Shown: positions 53,131-64,000 of the stretch, in pieces
How the letters are laid out: each line of letters opens with the position of its first letter
Position numbering within the stretch: the first letter of the stretch is position 1
Assembly (NCBI RefSeq): GCF_001729485.1
Contig: NZ_CP017157.1
Span: 3,844,001-3,908,000 of the forward strand
Length of the DNA: 64,000 nucleotides
Source: Streptomyces lydicus
Lineage (GTDB): Bacteria > Actinomycetota > Actinomycetes > Streptomycetales > Streptomycetaceae
Direction: 5' to 3'
Notes under the pieces: generated by a model
What the model was told of the DNA's origin: nothing
Database searches by the model: none
The model's input: the letters and a program-made list of their open reading frames with translations, nothing else
Made by a program: the position numbers and the translations under genes

Positions 53131-53162
53131 GGCACGCCCGGCCCATGAGGGCGGGGCGTGCC
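53131..53162 (-). terminator. Second hairpin, after the ADH gene
   Basis: A nine-bp stem GGCACGCCC (53131-53139) with GGGCGTGCC (53154-53162), eight bases beyond the stop of the minus-strand dehydrogenase gene. Confidence 0.45.
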
Positions 53163-53169
53163 GTCAGCT

Positions 53170-54303
53170 CTACGGATGCAGGACGACTTTCGTGTAGCCC
53201 TCGATCCGCTTGTCGAACTTCTCGTATGCCGAGGGGGCCTGGTCCAGGGGAAGTTCGTGCGACACCACGAAGCTCGGCTTCGCCCGGCCCGCGACGATCA
53301 TGTCGCGCAGCTGCCGGTTGTAGCGCTTCACGTTGCACTGCCCCGTCCCCATCCGCAGGCCCTTCTCGAAGAGCTTGCCGATCGACACGAGGAGCATGCC
53401 CCGCTTCGCCTCCTCGTCGGGGCCTCCGGGGTCCGCCGGGACATACAGGCCCGGCACGCCCAGGGCGCCGGTGGGCCGGACCGTCTCGACGAGCGAGTTC
53501 AGGACGGTCGCCGGTTCCTCGCGGGCCTCGCCGTGCGCCATCGCCTGATAGCCGACGGCGTCCACACCCTTGTCCGTGCCGGCACCGTCCGTCTGGTCCT
53601 TGATCTGCTGCACCGGGTTGCCCTCGGCGAAGTTGATCGGCACCGCGCCGATCTCCCGAGCCTTCTCCAGGCGCTCGGCCACCCGGTCCACGACGAAGAC
53701 CTTGCTCGCGCCGCGCAGCATCGCCGAGTAGGCGGCCATGAGCCCGACCGGCCCGCCGCCGTACACCGCCACGCTCTCGCCCGGGCGCACCTGGGCGAGT
53801 TCACAGCCGTGGTACCCGGTGGGGAAGATGTCAGCGAGCAGGATGAAGTCGGTCTCGTGCTCGTTTCCCGGCGGGAGCTTCAGGCAGTTGAAGTCTGCGT
53901 AGGGCACGCGCAGGTATTCCGCCTGGCCGCCCACCCAAGGACCCATGGCCACATAGCCGTAAGCGCCGCCCGCGAATCCAGGATTGACGGTCAGACAGAA
54001 TCCCGTGAATCCCTCGACGCAGTTGGTGCAGAACCCGCACGCGACATTGAAGGGCATCACCACACGGTCGCCCTCCTTCAGGGAGGTGACGCCCTGGCCG
54101 ACCTCTTCGATGACTCCCATGTTCTCGTGACCGAAGACGATGCCCGGCTCGGCCGCCGTGCGCCCCTCGTACATATGCAGGTCCGAGCCGCAGATCGCAG
54201 TGGACGTGATTCTTACGAGAGCTTCGTTGGGGTGTTGAATGTTGGGCTTTTCGACATTCTCGACCGCCACGGTGAACGGCCCTTTGTAGACGACGGCCTT
54301 CAT
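53170..54303 (-). CDS. Zinc-dependent dehydrogenase, glutathione-independent formaldehyde dehydrogenase type
   Basis: A 377-residue medium-chain dehydrogenase. Catalytic Zn ligands are Cys in [13 protein letters not shown] and His-Glu in VFGHENMG. The structural Zn cysteines are in [15 protein letters not shown]. The NAD-binding motif [16 protein letters not shown] is followed by [10 protein letters not shown]. The long insertion [34 protein letters not shown] is characteristic of PFDH-like (NAD-dependent, glutathione-independent) formaldehyde dehydrogenases. It may oxidise formaldehyde or another aldehyde. The ATG has GGAGG eight bases upstream. Nearby sox/purU and katG suggest a C1/peroxide theme, but no operon links them. 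Confidence 0.88.
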   Translation of the reverse strand: MKAVVYKGPFTVAVENVEKPNIQHPNEALVRITSTAICGSDLHMYEGRTAAEPGIVFGHENMGVIEEVGQGVTSLKEGDRVVMPFNVACGFCTNCVEGFTGFCLTVNPGFAGGAYGYVAMGPWVGGQAEYLRVPYADFNCLKLPPGNEHETDFILLADIFPTGYHGCELAQVRPGESVAVYGGGPVGLMAAYSAMLRGASKVFVVDRVAERLEKAREIGAVPINFAEGNPVQQIKDQTDGAGTDKGVDAVGYQAMAHGEAREEPATVLNSLVETVRPTGALGVPGLYVPADPGGPDEEAKRGMLLVSIGKLFEKGLRMGTGQCNVKRYNRQLRDMIVAGRAKPSFVVSHELPLDQAPSAYEKFDKRIEGYTKVVLHP

Positions 54304-54477
54304 CTGCTGCCACCTCCTGCTCGGTGCAGAGCGCGCGCTGATTTCCCACCCCTCTGACGTGACCTATCGCTCATGATTCTCCGGTCCGCTGGACGGGGCA
54401 AGCCGGTATTGTGGGAGGGAATATCCACTCTGGGTATCGCAATGTCATACCGAGATACGAGAGAGCGAGGGCGACAC

Positions 54478-54672
54478 GTGGCAGCAGCGCAGCGACTCGG
54501 GACCTTGCTGGTCACCGTGCCGGGACTGTCCGGCACCTCGTACCCGCCCGGAACGACGGTTACCGTCCGCGGTCGTGGTGCGACTGTCGATGCCTTCGTC
54601 AACGGCGACTGGCTCCCCCTGTCGTGGTGGGAGTTCTCCGACGGACTTCGCGAGGACATCGCCGACCGCTGA
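54478..54672 (+). CDS. Small hypothetical protein (64 aa)
   Basis: A short basic-to-acidic protein with a beta-rich pattern, RLGTLLVTVPGLSG, GTTVTVRGRGATVDAFVNGDWLPLSWWEF, suggesting a small barrel. GTG at 54478 has GCGAGG about eight bases upstream. Upstream in-frame ATGs (54373 and 54442) would add residues of random composition. I do not recognise the family. It lies between the divergent ADH gene and the YceI gene. Confidence 0.55.
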   Translation: MAAAQRLGTLLVTVPGLSGTSYPPGTTVTVRGRGATVDAFVNGDWLPLSWWEFSDGLREDIADR

Positions 54673-54876
54673 TCCCGCGCCGTCCCTCGCAAGCGGCGCC
54701 ACCGGTGACAATACGTAACAGCCGACTGCCTGACAGTGCATCCACATTCGTGTCGATCCTGTGCATCTTTGCAGGCGGCAGCCTGGAATCTGGACGAGAC
54801 CACCCATCTCGCTGGGAAGCGTCTCCCCATGCCGTGATAGCACGGAGTAATCAGATTCGAGGGAGGCTACGACCGC

Positions 54877-55536
54877 ATGGGTATCTTCAGCCGTCGCCAC
54901 AGCGCGACGATCGAGCCGACGTCGGCAGCCGGCCCCCGTACGCCTTTCCCGGCGGCCGACGCCGCCGGAGCTGCGCTCGACCCCGCACTTCGTGCGTTGA
55001 CCGGAGAATGGACCATCGACCGCCCGCACAGCCGCATCGGATTCTCCGTGCGGCACGCGATGGTCACGACGGTACGGGGCGCGTTCGCTGATTACGACAG
55101 CGCGCTGTACTTCGACGGAGCCGAGCCCTCCCGGTCCCGGGCCGAACTCGTCATTCGGGTCGCCAGCGTCGACACGGGCGTGGAACAGCGGGACGCACAC
55201 CTCATCGGTACCGACTTCTTCGACGCGGGCCGCTGGCCGGAGATGGCGTTCCGCAGTACCTCCACGACCCACGAAGGCGGAGAGAGCTTCCGCATGACAG
55301 GGGATCTGACCATCCGCGGCGTCACTCGGCCCGTCGAGCTGCAACTCGACTACCTCGGCTCGGTCTTGGACCCGTTCGGCTATGAGCGAGCGGGCTTCGA
55401 CGCCACCACCACGATCGACCGCACCGATTGGGGCCTGGTCTACAACCAGCGCCTGGAGGCGGGCGGCGCCATGGTGAGCGAGAAGGTTCGACTGCAGTTC
55501 GACATCTCCGCGATCCGCGCCGTGCCCCTGGCGTAG
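54877..55536 (+). CDS. YceI-family protein
   Basis: A 219-residue protein. After a linker of about 40 residues comes the YceI lipocalin-like domain: GEWTIDRPHSRIGFSVRHAMVTTVRGAFADYD, then ELVIRVASVDTGVEQRDAHLIGTDFFDAGRWPEMAFRS, TGDLTIRGVTRPVELQLDYLG and a final SEKVRLQFDI. YceI domains bind isoprenoid or other amphiphilic ligands and are linked to oxidative or acid stress. No signal peptide is seen, only a short Arg-containing start, so it is probably cytosolic. GGGAGG lies about ten bases before the ATG. Confidence 0.92.
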   Translation: MGIFSRRHSATIEPTSAAGPRTPFPAADAAGAALDPALRALTGEWTIDRPHSRIGFSVRHAMVTTVRGAFADYDSALYFDGAEPSRSRAELVIRVASVDTGVEQRDAHLIGTDFFDAGRWPEMAFRSTSTTHEGGESFRMTGDLTIRGVTRPVELQLDYLGSVLDPFGYERAGFDATTTIDRTDWGLVYNQRLEAGGAMVSEKVRLQFDISAIRAVPLA

Positions 55537-58345
<2,809 letters not shown>

Positions 58346-58349
58346 GTCC

Positions 58350-58388
58350 GATGTCCCGGCCGGCCACTCAGCGGCCGGCCGGGACATC
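58350..58388 (+). terminator. Terminator after katG
   Basis: A perfect 16-bp stem GATGTCCCGGCCGGCC (58350-58365) with 58373-58388 and a seven-base loop, four bases past the katG stop. Confidence 0.78.
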
Positions 58389-58487
58389 ATCACGATCCGC
58401 GGGGGCTGCGTGTGGCTGCGATTGTGAACGTGATGCTGCGCGCGCGTGGCGGGAGAATCAGAAAGTGGGGCAAGGGCGGTCGCCGCA

Positions 58488-58516
58488 TTGACGTGGCTGA
58501 TTTCCGCTGCCAACCT
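58488..58516 (+). promoter_or_regulatory. Possible promoter of the leader peptide/sulfonate operon
   Basis: TTGACG (58488-58493), a 17-bp spacer and CAACCT (58511-58516). A start point about seven bases on would fall at or next to the GTG of the leader ORF, i.e. a leaderless message. The -10 match is weak. Confidence 0.4.
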
Positions 58517-58523
58517 CCCGAGT

Positions 58524-58607
58524 GTGAGTCATTCGCAGAACTTCACCGCACGCCTGCACGTCGATCTTCGACGCCAGGCCAGTGCCATCTGTGCCGCTGG
58601 CTGCTAG
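58524..58607 (+). CDS. Cysteine-containing leader peptide (27 aa)
   Basis: GTG-initiated, reading MSHSQNFTARLHVDL then RRQASAICAAGC-stop. The LHVDL...SAxC pattern matches short leader peptides that actinomycete genomes carry in front of sulfur-metabolism operons. It contains two cysteine codons near its end (TGT and the last TGC). Translation stalling at these codons when cysteine is low could control the ABC operon 390 bp downstream. Polycysteine leader ORFs with this role are known in mycobacteria. No Shine-Dalgarno is visible, consistent with a leaderless message. Confidence 0.65.
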   Translation: MSHSQNFTARLHVDLRRQASAICAAGC

Positions 58608-58996
58608 AGCCGCCGACCGGCGTCAGCTCCTGAGCGACCCGTGATCCCGGTGCACATTCCGGCCCGGAAATTCCTCGTCGCCCGGTGATTTCCGCCGTAC
58701 ACCTCCCTGGAATCTGCCGGGTTCGGTGTGCGTGCCGGCTTCTTTCACCTCATCATTCGCCTTTCCCTTTCGGCTTTCGCGCCTCGGGTTGCCCTTGCGC
58801 CCGCCGACAGGGGAACCGCGCCTGACGCAGGCCCCGGAGGGCTTCGCCCGGCCGCTCGGCCCGCACGCACCGGCCGTCGCCCCCGCCGCCCCGTAGCCCA
58901 CCCGGCAACTCCTACGCAGCCCCGCACCCCGGCGTCCGCAGCAACTGCCGTACGCGTCGCACCGCGCTCCACCCACCACTCGGACAGGACCTTGCC

Positions 58997-60061
58997 ATGA
59001 GCACGCTGATAACCCCCTCCAGCCGACGACAGTTCCTCACCCTGCTGGGCCTCTCGGCGGCCGCGGTCAGCTGCGGCTCCGGGGGTGGCGGCGCGGCCAG
59101 GAATCAGACCAAGACCCTGCGATATCAGGGTTGGGCGGGGTCCGTCCTCCTGCCCGAACTGGCCGCGGACCTCGGCTTCCTGGAGGACGTGAAGCTGAAG
59201 TGGGTCGGCAACACGATCAGCGGGCCGCAGGACATCCAGTCGGCGGCCACCGGGCAGGTCGACTTCGGCGGCGCGTTCAACGGAGCGGTCGTCAAGCTCG
59301 CGGCGAGAAAGGCTCCCATCACCGCGGTCATCAGCTACTACGGCGTCGACAAGGCTGCCTACAACGGCTTCTACGTCCTCAAGGACAGCCCGATCCACTC
59401 GGCCCGTGACCTGATCGGCAAGAAGGTCGGGATGAACACGCTCGGCGCGCACTCCGAGGCGATGCTCGACATCTACCTGCAACGCCACGGCCTGTCGCAG
59501 GCGGACACCAAGAAGGTCGAGCCGCTGGTGGTGCCCCCGGTCAACACCGAGCAGTCGCTGCGGCAGAAGCAGATCCAGGTGGGCGTCCTCGGCGACATCC
59601 TCCGCGACAAGGCCCTGCAGACCGGAGGCATCAGGCCGCTGTTCACCGACCACCAGCTGCTCGGCGACTTCTCCGCCGGTACGTACGTGGTGAACGACCG
59701 GTTTCTCAAGGAGAACCCTGACACCGCGCGCACGTTCGTCACGGGCGTCGCGCGTGCCATCGAGTGGGCCCGCGCGCGACCGCGCGACGAGGTCATCGCC
59801 CGGCAGGTCGAGATCGTCAAGAAGCGCGGCCGGAACGAGGGCACCGCCCCGCTGAAGTACTGGAAGTCGTTCGGCGTCGCCGAGACCGCCGGGCGGATCA
59901 CCGACAAGGAGCTCCAGCTGTGGATCGACTGGCTCGCCAAACGCGGTGACATCGAGAAGGGCCAGGTCAAGGCGTCGGATCTCTACACCAACGAGTTCAA
60001 CGCGTACGGCCGGCGGGGCAAGCCGTCCGCGGCCGGGCCGACCTCCAAGAGCGGGAGCTGA
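58997..60061 (+). CDS. ABC transporter substrate-binding lipoprotein (SsuA/TauA-like)
   Basis: A 354-residue NMT1/SsuA-like solute-binding protein. The N-terminus SSRRQFLTLLGLSAAAVSC combines a twin-arginine-like motif with a lipobox ending in Cys, so it is anchored at the outer face of the membrane. The mature part shows LRYQGWAGSVLLPELAADLGFLEDV, the ligand loop SGPQDIQSAATGQVDFGGAFNGAVVKLAA and KDSPIHSARDLIGKKVGMNTLG. It binds sulfonates or sulfate esters and hands them to the permease. It is the first gene of an operon with the ATPase (two bases away) and the permease. Confidence 0.9.
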   Translation: MSTLITPSSRRQFLTLLGLSAAAVSCGSGGGGAARNQTKTLRYQGWAGSVLLPELAADLGFLEDVKLKWVGNTISGPQDIQSAATGQVDFGGAFNGAVVKLAARKAPITAVISYYGVDKAAYNGFYVLKDSPIHSARDLIGKKVGMNTLGAHSEAMLDIYLQRHGLSQADTKKVEPLVVPPVNTEQSLRQKQIQVGVLGDILRDKALQTGGIRPLFTDHQLLGDFSAGTYVVNDRFLKENPDTARTFVTGVARAIEWARARPRDEVIARQVEIVKKRGRNEGTAPLKYWKSFGVAETAGRITDKELQLWIDWLAKRGDIEKGQVKASDLYTNEFNAYGRRGKPSAAGPTSKSGS

Positions 60062-60063
60062 CC

Positions 60064-60915
60064 GTGCCTGAAGCCACCACCCCCAAGATCGAGTTCGAAC
60101 AGGTGGGCAAGTCCTTTCCCGTCAAGAGGGGGAGGGCCCAGGGCCGCGGTGCGACGCACCCGGACGACGAGTTCACCGCTCTGGACGGCGTCGACCTGCG
60201 GATCGACGCCGGGGAGTTCGTCGTCGTGGTCGGCCCCAGCGGCTGCGGCAAGTCCACCCTCCTGGACCTGCTGGGCGGGCTCGCCCGGCCGAGCGCCGGA
60301 CGGATCCTGCTGGACGGCGAACCGGTGACCGGGCCCGGCCTGGACCGCGGCATCGTCTTCCAGCAGTACGCGCTGCTGCCCTGGCGCACCGCCCTGGGCA
60401 ACGTCGAGTTCGGCCTGGAGGCGACCGGCGTGCCACGACGTGCGCGCGCCGCCCGTGCCCGCGAGTACCTGGACCTGGTCGGGCTCGCCGGATTCGAGAA
60501 CCGCCATCCGCACGAGCTGTCCGGCGGCATGCGCCAGCGCGTGGCCCTCGCCCGCTCCCTCGCCTACGACCCGGACGTCCTGCTGATGGACGAGCCGTTC
60601 GCCGCACTGGACGCCCAGTCCAGGGAGCTGCTCCAGGACGAGCTGCTGCGCATCTGGCAGCGCACCGGAAAGACCGTCGTCTTCATCACCCACGGCATCG
60701 AGGAGGCCGTCTACCTGGGACAGCGAGTAGCCGTCATGACCTCCAGGCCCGGTCGCATCAAGCAGGTCGTACCGATCGGCCTCGACTCCCGCACGGCAAC
60801 GGACGACCTGCGGTCCAGCCCCGAGTTCGCACGGTACCGACACGAGATCTGGACGCTTCTGCACGACGAGGTGACCAGGACCCAACTGCTGGAGAAGGAG
60901 GAGGTCTCCGCATGA
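60064..60915 (+). CDS. ABC transporter ATP-binding protein (SsuB/TauB-like)
   Basis: A 283-residue ATPase with Walker A GPSGCGKST, Q-loop FQQYALLPW, signature LSGGMRQR, Walker B VLLMDEPFAALD and H-loop FITHGIEE. The N-terminus carries an insertion (PVKRGRAQGRGATHPDDE) between the first strands. It is of the nitrate/sulfonate/taurine group and powers the import system. The GTG start is two bases after the previous stop, and it overlaps the permease start by four bases. Confidence 0.94.
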   Translation: MPEATTPKIEFEQVGKSFPVKRGRAQGRGATHPDDEFTALDGVDLRIDAGEFVVVVGPSGCGKSTLLDLLGGLARPSAGRILLDGEPVTGPGLDRGIVFQQYALLPWRTALGNVEFGLEATGVPRRARAARAREYLDLVGLAGFENRHPHELSGGMRQRVALARSLAYDPDVLLMDEPFAALDAQSRELLQDELLRIWQRTGKTVVFITHGIEEAVYLGQRVAVMTSRPGRIKQVVPIGLDSRTATDDLRSSPEFARYRHEIWTLLHDEVTRTQLLEKEEVSA

Positions 60916-61856
60916 GCCTCGCAAGCGGTTCGCGCACCCGACGCAGGACCCCGGAGGAACTCAAGCCTCCGGAGGACGCCCCCGCACCGGCCACCGGTAC
61001 ACCGCCGGTGGCCACCGAGGAGCCGGCGGCCGTCCCGCTGATCAGGCCGGGCGGGCCGCGGTCCCGGCGCCCGTCCCTGCTGCCCCGCGTCCTGCGCGCG
61101 GCACTGACCGCCGCCACCAAGTCGGTGGCGATCCTCGCCCTGCTGCTCGCGTGGGAGCTGGCGCCCCGCTTCGGCCTGGTGGACCGGACCTTCCTGCCGC
61201 CGTTCAGCGAGGTCGCCCGGGCATGGTGGGAACTTGTGGCCAACGGCCAGCTCGCCGACAACGCGCAGGCGAGCCTGGTGCGTTCGTTCAGCGGCTTCGG
61301 CATCGCCGTCGCGGTGTCCGTACCGCTGGGCCTGCTCATCGGCTGGTACCGGCCCGTCGCCGATCTCCTCAACCCGTTGCTGCAGGTCTTCCTCAACACC
61401 GCGGCCCTGGCCCTGCTGCCGGTGTTCGTGCTGCTCCTCGGCATCGGCGAGACGTCGAAGATCTCCATCGTGGTGTACGCGTGCGCCTGGCCGATCCTGT
61501 TCAACACCATCAGCGCCGTACGCACCGTCGACCCCACCCTGCTGAGGCTGGCGAAGTCCATGGACCTGTCCGCCCCGCGGCTGTTCCAGAAGGTGATCCT
61601 GCCGGCCTCGGTGCCGACGATCTTCACCGGAATCCGGCTGGCCGGTGCGGTGTCCATCGTCGTCCTGGTCGCCGCCGAGATGATCGGAGCCAAGGCCGGT
61701 CTCGGCTATCTGATCAACGCGTCCCAGTACAACTTCGCCATTCCGCAGATGTACGCGGGCATCGTCACGATCTCCGTCATCGGCGTGGCCTTCAACCAGC
61801 TGCTGGTGGCCGTGGAGAAGCGACTCAGCTCGTGGCGCGTCCCCGCGACGCGCTGA
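60912..61856 (+). CDS. ABC transporter permease (SsuC/TauC-like)
   Basis: A 314-residue permease with about 60 hydrophilic, Pro-rich N-terminal residues, then six helices. The binding-protein-dependent transport signature EAA-like loop is LRLAKSMDLSAPRLFQKVILPASVPTIFTGIRLAGA, where it docks on the ATPase. It completes the sulfonate/sulfate-ester importer. Directly after its TGA the frame continues open into the dioxygenase fragment. Confidence 0.92.
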   Translation: MSLASGSRTRRRTPEELKPPEDAPAPATGTPPVATEEPAAVPLIRPGGPRSRRPSLLPRVLRAALTAATKSVAILALLLAWELAPRFGLVDRTFLPPFSEVARAWWELVANGQLADNAQASLVRSFSGFGIAVAVSVPLGLLIGWYRPVADLLNPLLQVFLNTAALALLPVFVLLLGIGETSKISIVVYACAWPILFNTISAVRTVDPTLLRLAKSMDLSAPRLFQKVILPASVPTIFTGIRLAGAVSIVVLVAAEMIGAKAGLGYLINASQYNFAIPQMYAGIVTISVIGVAFNQLLVAVEKRLSSWRVPATR

Positions 61857-62393
61857 CGCCGCTGCCCGCCCCTGCCCGACGAACCCGCGCCTCCCCGGCG
61901 CCCGGCCGGCCCCGAGCCGCTGCGCGAGCTGGCGGACAAGCTGTGGGCCGTCCACACCAACGACTACGACTACGCCGCCCCGAAGAACGACAAGGCGGCC
62001 GAGCACCGCAAGAAGTTCGTCTCGCGCACGTACCGCACCGCCCACCCGTTGGTGCGCGTGCACCCCGAGACGGGGGAGCGCGGCCTGTTCATCGGCGGCT
62101 TCGCGCAGACCATCGAGGGCCTCGGCCCCTCCGAGTCCCGGGACCTGCTGCGCATCTTCCAGTCGTACGTGACGCGGCCGGAGAACATCGTCCGGGTGGC
62201 CTGGACACCTGGCGACCTCGTCCTGTTCGACAACCGCATCACCCAGCACTACGCCCCCGACGACTACGGCGACCTGCCCCGCCTGCTGCACCGGGTGACC
62301 GTCGCCGGGGACGCCCCGGTGGGCGTTGACGGCACCTCCAGCCGCGCCCTCGCAGGCGGCGACGCGGGGCACTACACACCCGCCGCGGCCTGA
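61857..62393 (+). pseudogene. 5'-truncated TauD/TfdA-family dioxygenase
   Basis: The open frame after the permease stop encodes only the C-terminal half of an alpha-ketoglutarate-dependent sulfonate/sulfate-ester dioxygenase. It begins with PEPLRELADKLWAVHTNDYDYAAP and runs through HPLVRVHPETGERGLFIGG, WTPGDLVLFDNRITQHYAPDD and LLHRVTVAGD. The second iron His and the Arg that binds 2-oxoglutarate are present. The N-terminal HxD and roughly the first 120-130 residues are missing, and no start codon with Shine-Dalgarno precedes the homology. A deletion fusing it to the permease end near 61890 is the simple reading. Confidence 0.8.
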
Positions 62394-62428
62394 TCCCACG
62401 GGCCCCATCAGCCCGCCGAGTTCATCGG

Positions 62429-62460
62429 AGCACCTCCTGGGGTCACCCCCAGGAGGTGCT
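62429..62460. terminator. Bidirectional terminator between dioxygenase remnant and glpK
   Basis: A perfect 14-bp stem AGCACCTCCTGGGG (62429-62442) with 62447-62460 and loop TCAC, between two convergent transcription units. Confidence 0.78.
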
Positions 62461-62506
62461 TGGCGGTGACCGGTTCGATCGCCTCCCGGGCCGGGGAGAC
62501 GAGCCG

Positions 62507-64000
62507 TCAGGGCGGGTTCGGCGGCGCGATCCAGCCGAGCGAGCGCTCGACCGCCCGCTGCCAGTTCTCGTACTCCGACTGCCGCCGCTCGGGGGGCATG
62601 TCCGGCAGCCACTGGGCGGCCCGGTGCCAGTTGCGGCGCAGGACCTCCAGGTCGGGCCAGTAGCCGGCGGCGAGCCCGGCGGCGTAGGCGGCGCCCAGGG
62701 AGACCGTCTCGACGGCCATGGGGCGCACCACGGGCACGTCGAGCACGTCGGCCAGGAACTGCATGAGCAGGTTGTCGGACGTCATGCCGCCGTCCACCTT
62801 GAGCACCTTCAGAGCGAGCGAGGAGTCGGCGTTCATGGCGTCGACCACCTCCCGGGTCTGCCAGCCGGTGGCCTCCAGCACGGCCCGAGCCAGGTGCCCC
62901 TTGGTGATGTACGAGGTGAGGCCGACGATGACACCGCGGGCATCGCTGCGCCAGTGCGGCGCGTACAGGCCGGAGAACGCCGGGACGATGTAGCAGCCGC
63001 CGTTGTCCTCGACGGTGCGGGCGAGGGTCTCGATCTCGGACGCGGTGCTGATCAGCCCCAGCCGGTCGCGGAACCACTGGACCAGCGCGCCGGTGACGGC
63101 GATCGGGCCTTCGAGCGCGTAGACCGCGGGCTGGTCCTCGATCTTGTAGGCGACGGTGGTGAGCAGTCCGTGCCGGGACCGTACGAGGTCGGTACCGGTG
63201 TTGAGCAGCAGGAAGCTGCCGGTCCCGTAGGTGCACTTCGCCTCGCCGGGGGCGAAGCAGGTCTGCCCGAACAGCGCGGCCTGCTGGTCGCCGAGCGCCG
63301 CGGCGATGCGGACACCCGGGAGGACGGCGCGGGCGGTTCCGTAGGTCTCGGCCGAGGAGTGGATCTCCGGGAGCATCGGGCGGGGGACCCCGAAGAACTC
63401 CAGCAGCTCCTCGTCCCAGTCGAGGGTGCTGATGTTCATGAGCATGGTGCGGCTGGCGTTGGTGACGTCGGTGAGGTGCAAGCCGCCGGCCCGCCCGCCG
63501 GTGAGGTTCCAGATCAGCCAGCTCTCCATCGTGCCGAACAGCACCTCGCCGTTCTCGGCGCGCTGCCGCAGCCCGTCGACATGGTCGAACAGCCAGCGGA
63601 TCCGGGGGGCCGAGAAGTACGTGGACGGGGCCAGGCAGCAGCGGCGGAGGAAGAACTCGTCCCCGGGCCGGCTTCTGAGGTCCTCGACCAGCGCAGCCGT
63701 ACGGGTGTCCTGCCAGACGATCGCCCTGCCCAGCGGGGCGCCCGTCTGCCGGTCCCACAGCACGGTCGTCTCGCGCTGGTTGGCGATCCCGACAGCGGCG
63801 ACCTCATCGGGGCCGACACCGGCGTCGGAGAGTGCCTGCGGCACCACGCGCTGCAGGGTGTGCCAGATCTCGACGGCGTCGTGCTCGACCCACCCGGGCC
63901 GAGGGAAGTGCTGCTGGTGCTCCCGCTGGGCGACCGATACCAGCCGCCCCTGGTGGTCGAACAGGATGCATCGGGTGGAGGTGGTGCCCTGGTCGATGGA
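62507..64000 (-). CDS. glpK: Glycerol kinase (N-terminus beyond window)
   Basis: GlpK phosphorylates glycerol to sn-glycerol 3-phosphate with ATP. The 497 residues visible run from [18 protein letters not shown] (the phosphate-binding motif, a few residues from the true start outside the window) through [50 protein letters not shown] and [19 protein letters not shown] to GWIAPPNPP. Only the first few codons are missing, cut by the right edge. glpF and glpD, its frequent partners, would lie outside the window if present. Confidence 0.95.
   Translation of the reverse strand, partial: SIDQGTTSTRCILFDHQGRLVSVAQREHQQHFPRPGWVEHDAVEIWHTLQRVVPQALSDAGVGPDEVAAVGIANQRETTVLWDRQTGAPLGRAIVWQDTRTAALVEDLRSRPGDEFFLRRCCLAPSTYFSAPRIRWLFDHVDGLRQRAENGEVLFGTMESWLIWNLTGGRAGGLHLTDVTNASRTMLMNISTLDWDEELLEFFGVPRPMLPEIHSSAETYGTARAVLPGVRIAAALGDQQAALFGQTCFAPGEAKCTYGTGSFLLLNTGTDLVRSRHGLLTTVAYKIEDQPAVYALEGPIAVTGALVQWFRDRLGLISTASEIETLARTVEDNGGCYIVPAFSGLYAPHWRSDARGVIVGLTSYITKGHLARAVLEATGWQTREVVDAMNADSSLALKVLKVDGGMTSDNLLMQFLADVLDVPVVRPMAVETVSLGAAYAAGLAAGYWPDLEVLRRNWHRAAQWLPDMPPERRQSEYENWQRAVERSLGWIAPPNPP

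Larger units (their letters stand above)
58346..58996. other. katG-ssu intergenic region
   Basis: It holds the katG terminator (58350-58388), a probable promoter (58488-58516), a 27-codon cysteine leader ORF (58524-58607), a small hairpin CGGAAAT...ATTTCCG (58665-58694) and a GC-rich 300-base stretch before the ssuA-like gene. Confidence 0.6.

Noticed and set aside
50373..53135. 920-codon minus-strand frame as full-length soxA
   Set aside because: Only 50373 to about 51700 matches SoxA; the rest is antisense to the CBS and SpoIIAA-like genes, which have clear motifs and Shine-Dalgarno sites.
60711..63758. 1015-codon minus-strand frame across the ABC genes and glpK
   Set aside because: The sense frames of the ATPase, permease and glycerol kinase explain the DNA; this frame is random in composition.

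Overview
The window is about 70% GC, with strong third-position GC bias, many GTG starts and GTGA/ATGA stop-start overlaps. Family content points to an actinomycete, almost certainly a Streptomyces: LamG/RHS surface proteins, a PucR-type regulator, HxlR regulators, an EF-hand mini-protein, an I36 inhibitor and a sarcosine oxidase operon. No rRNA, tRNA, CRISPR array or intact mobile element is visible. Much of it reads as chromosomal-arm-like accessory territory with several gene remnants.

Layout. 1-4560: short-chain dehydrogenase, small hypothetical, LCMT-type methyltransferase, MFS exporter and panD. 4771-9822: a PucR-family regulator, then a 10-bp tandem repeat directly upstream of a three-gene translationally coupled operon (M20 deacylase, GNAT acyltransferase, NSAR/OSBS-type enolase-superfamily enzyme). 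This set matches the known N-succinyl route that converts D- to L-amino acids. 9819-21201: detoxification and regulator/transport pairs: epoxide hydrolase, methyltransferase, FAD monooxygenase, SRPBCC/HxlR, XRE-cupin/EamA, LysR/SDR, DHA2 exporter and a nucleotidyltransferase. 21375-24939: a reactive-sulfur (persulfide) module with an MBL-rhodanese protein, a rhodanese, a TauE/SafE exporter, a CstR-type repressor and a rhodanese-DUF2892 protein. It is marked by repeated TACCCC/GGGGTA operators.

25100-37907: a lower-GC patch leads into a large surface toxin locus. A LamG protein (1436 aa) and an RHS protein (2157 aa) lie on the minus strand. The RHS protein ends in an AT-richer, unrecognised 270-residue tip, followed 55 bp later by a very AT-rich lipoprotein gene, the natural immunity candidate. 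This is the most promising candidate for something undescribed. 38261-48656: small membrane and EF-hand proteins, RmlD-like reductase, secreted protein, membrane M48 protease with a partner, class-3 lipase with IPT/TIG domains, SDR, ArsR-like regulator and I36 inhibitor. A 60-bp ArsR promoter-like segment occurs twice, about 7.7 kb apart.

48731-51764: a decaying sarcosine-oxidase operon. purU and soxG are intact, soxA keeps only its C-terminal half, and sdaA survives as a frameshifted tail. 51826-58345: CBS protein, tandem SpoIIAA-like protein, formaldehyde-dehydrogenase-type ADH, small protein, YceI protein and KatG. 58524-62393: a sulfonate/sulfate-ester ABC operon preceded by a possible leaderless cysteine-containing leader peptide and followed by a 5'-truncated TauD/TfdA dioxygenase. 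62507-64000: glycerol kinase, cut by the window edge.
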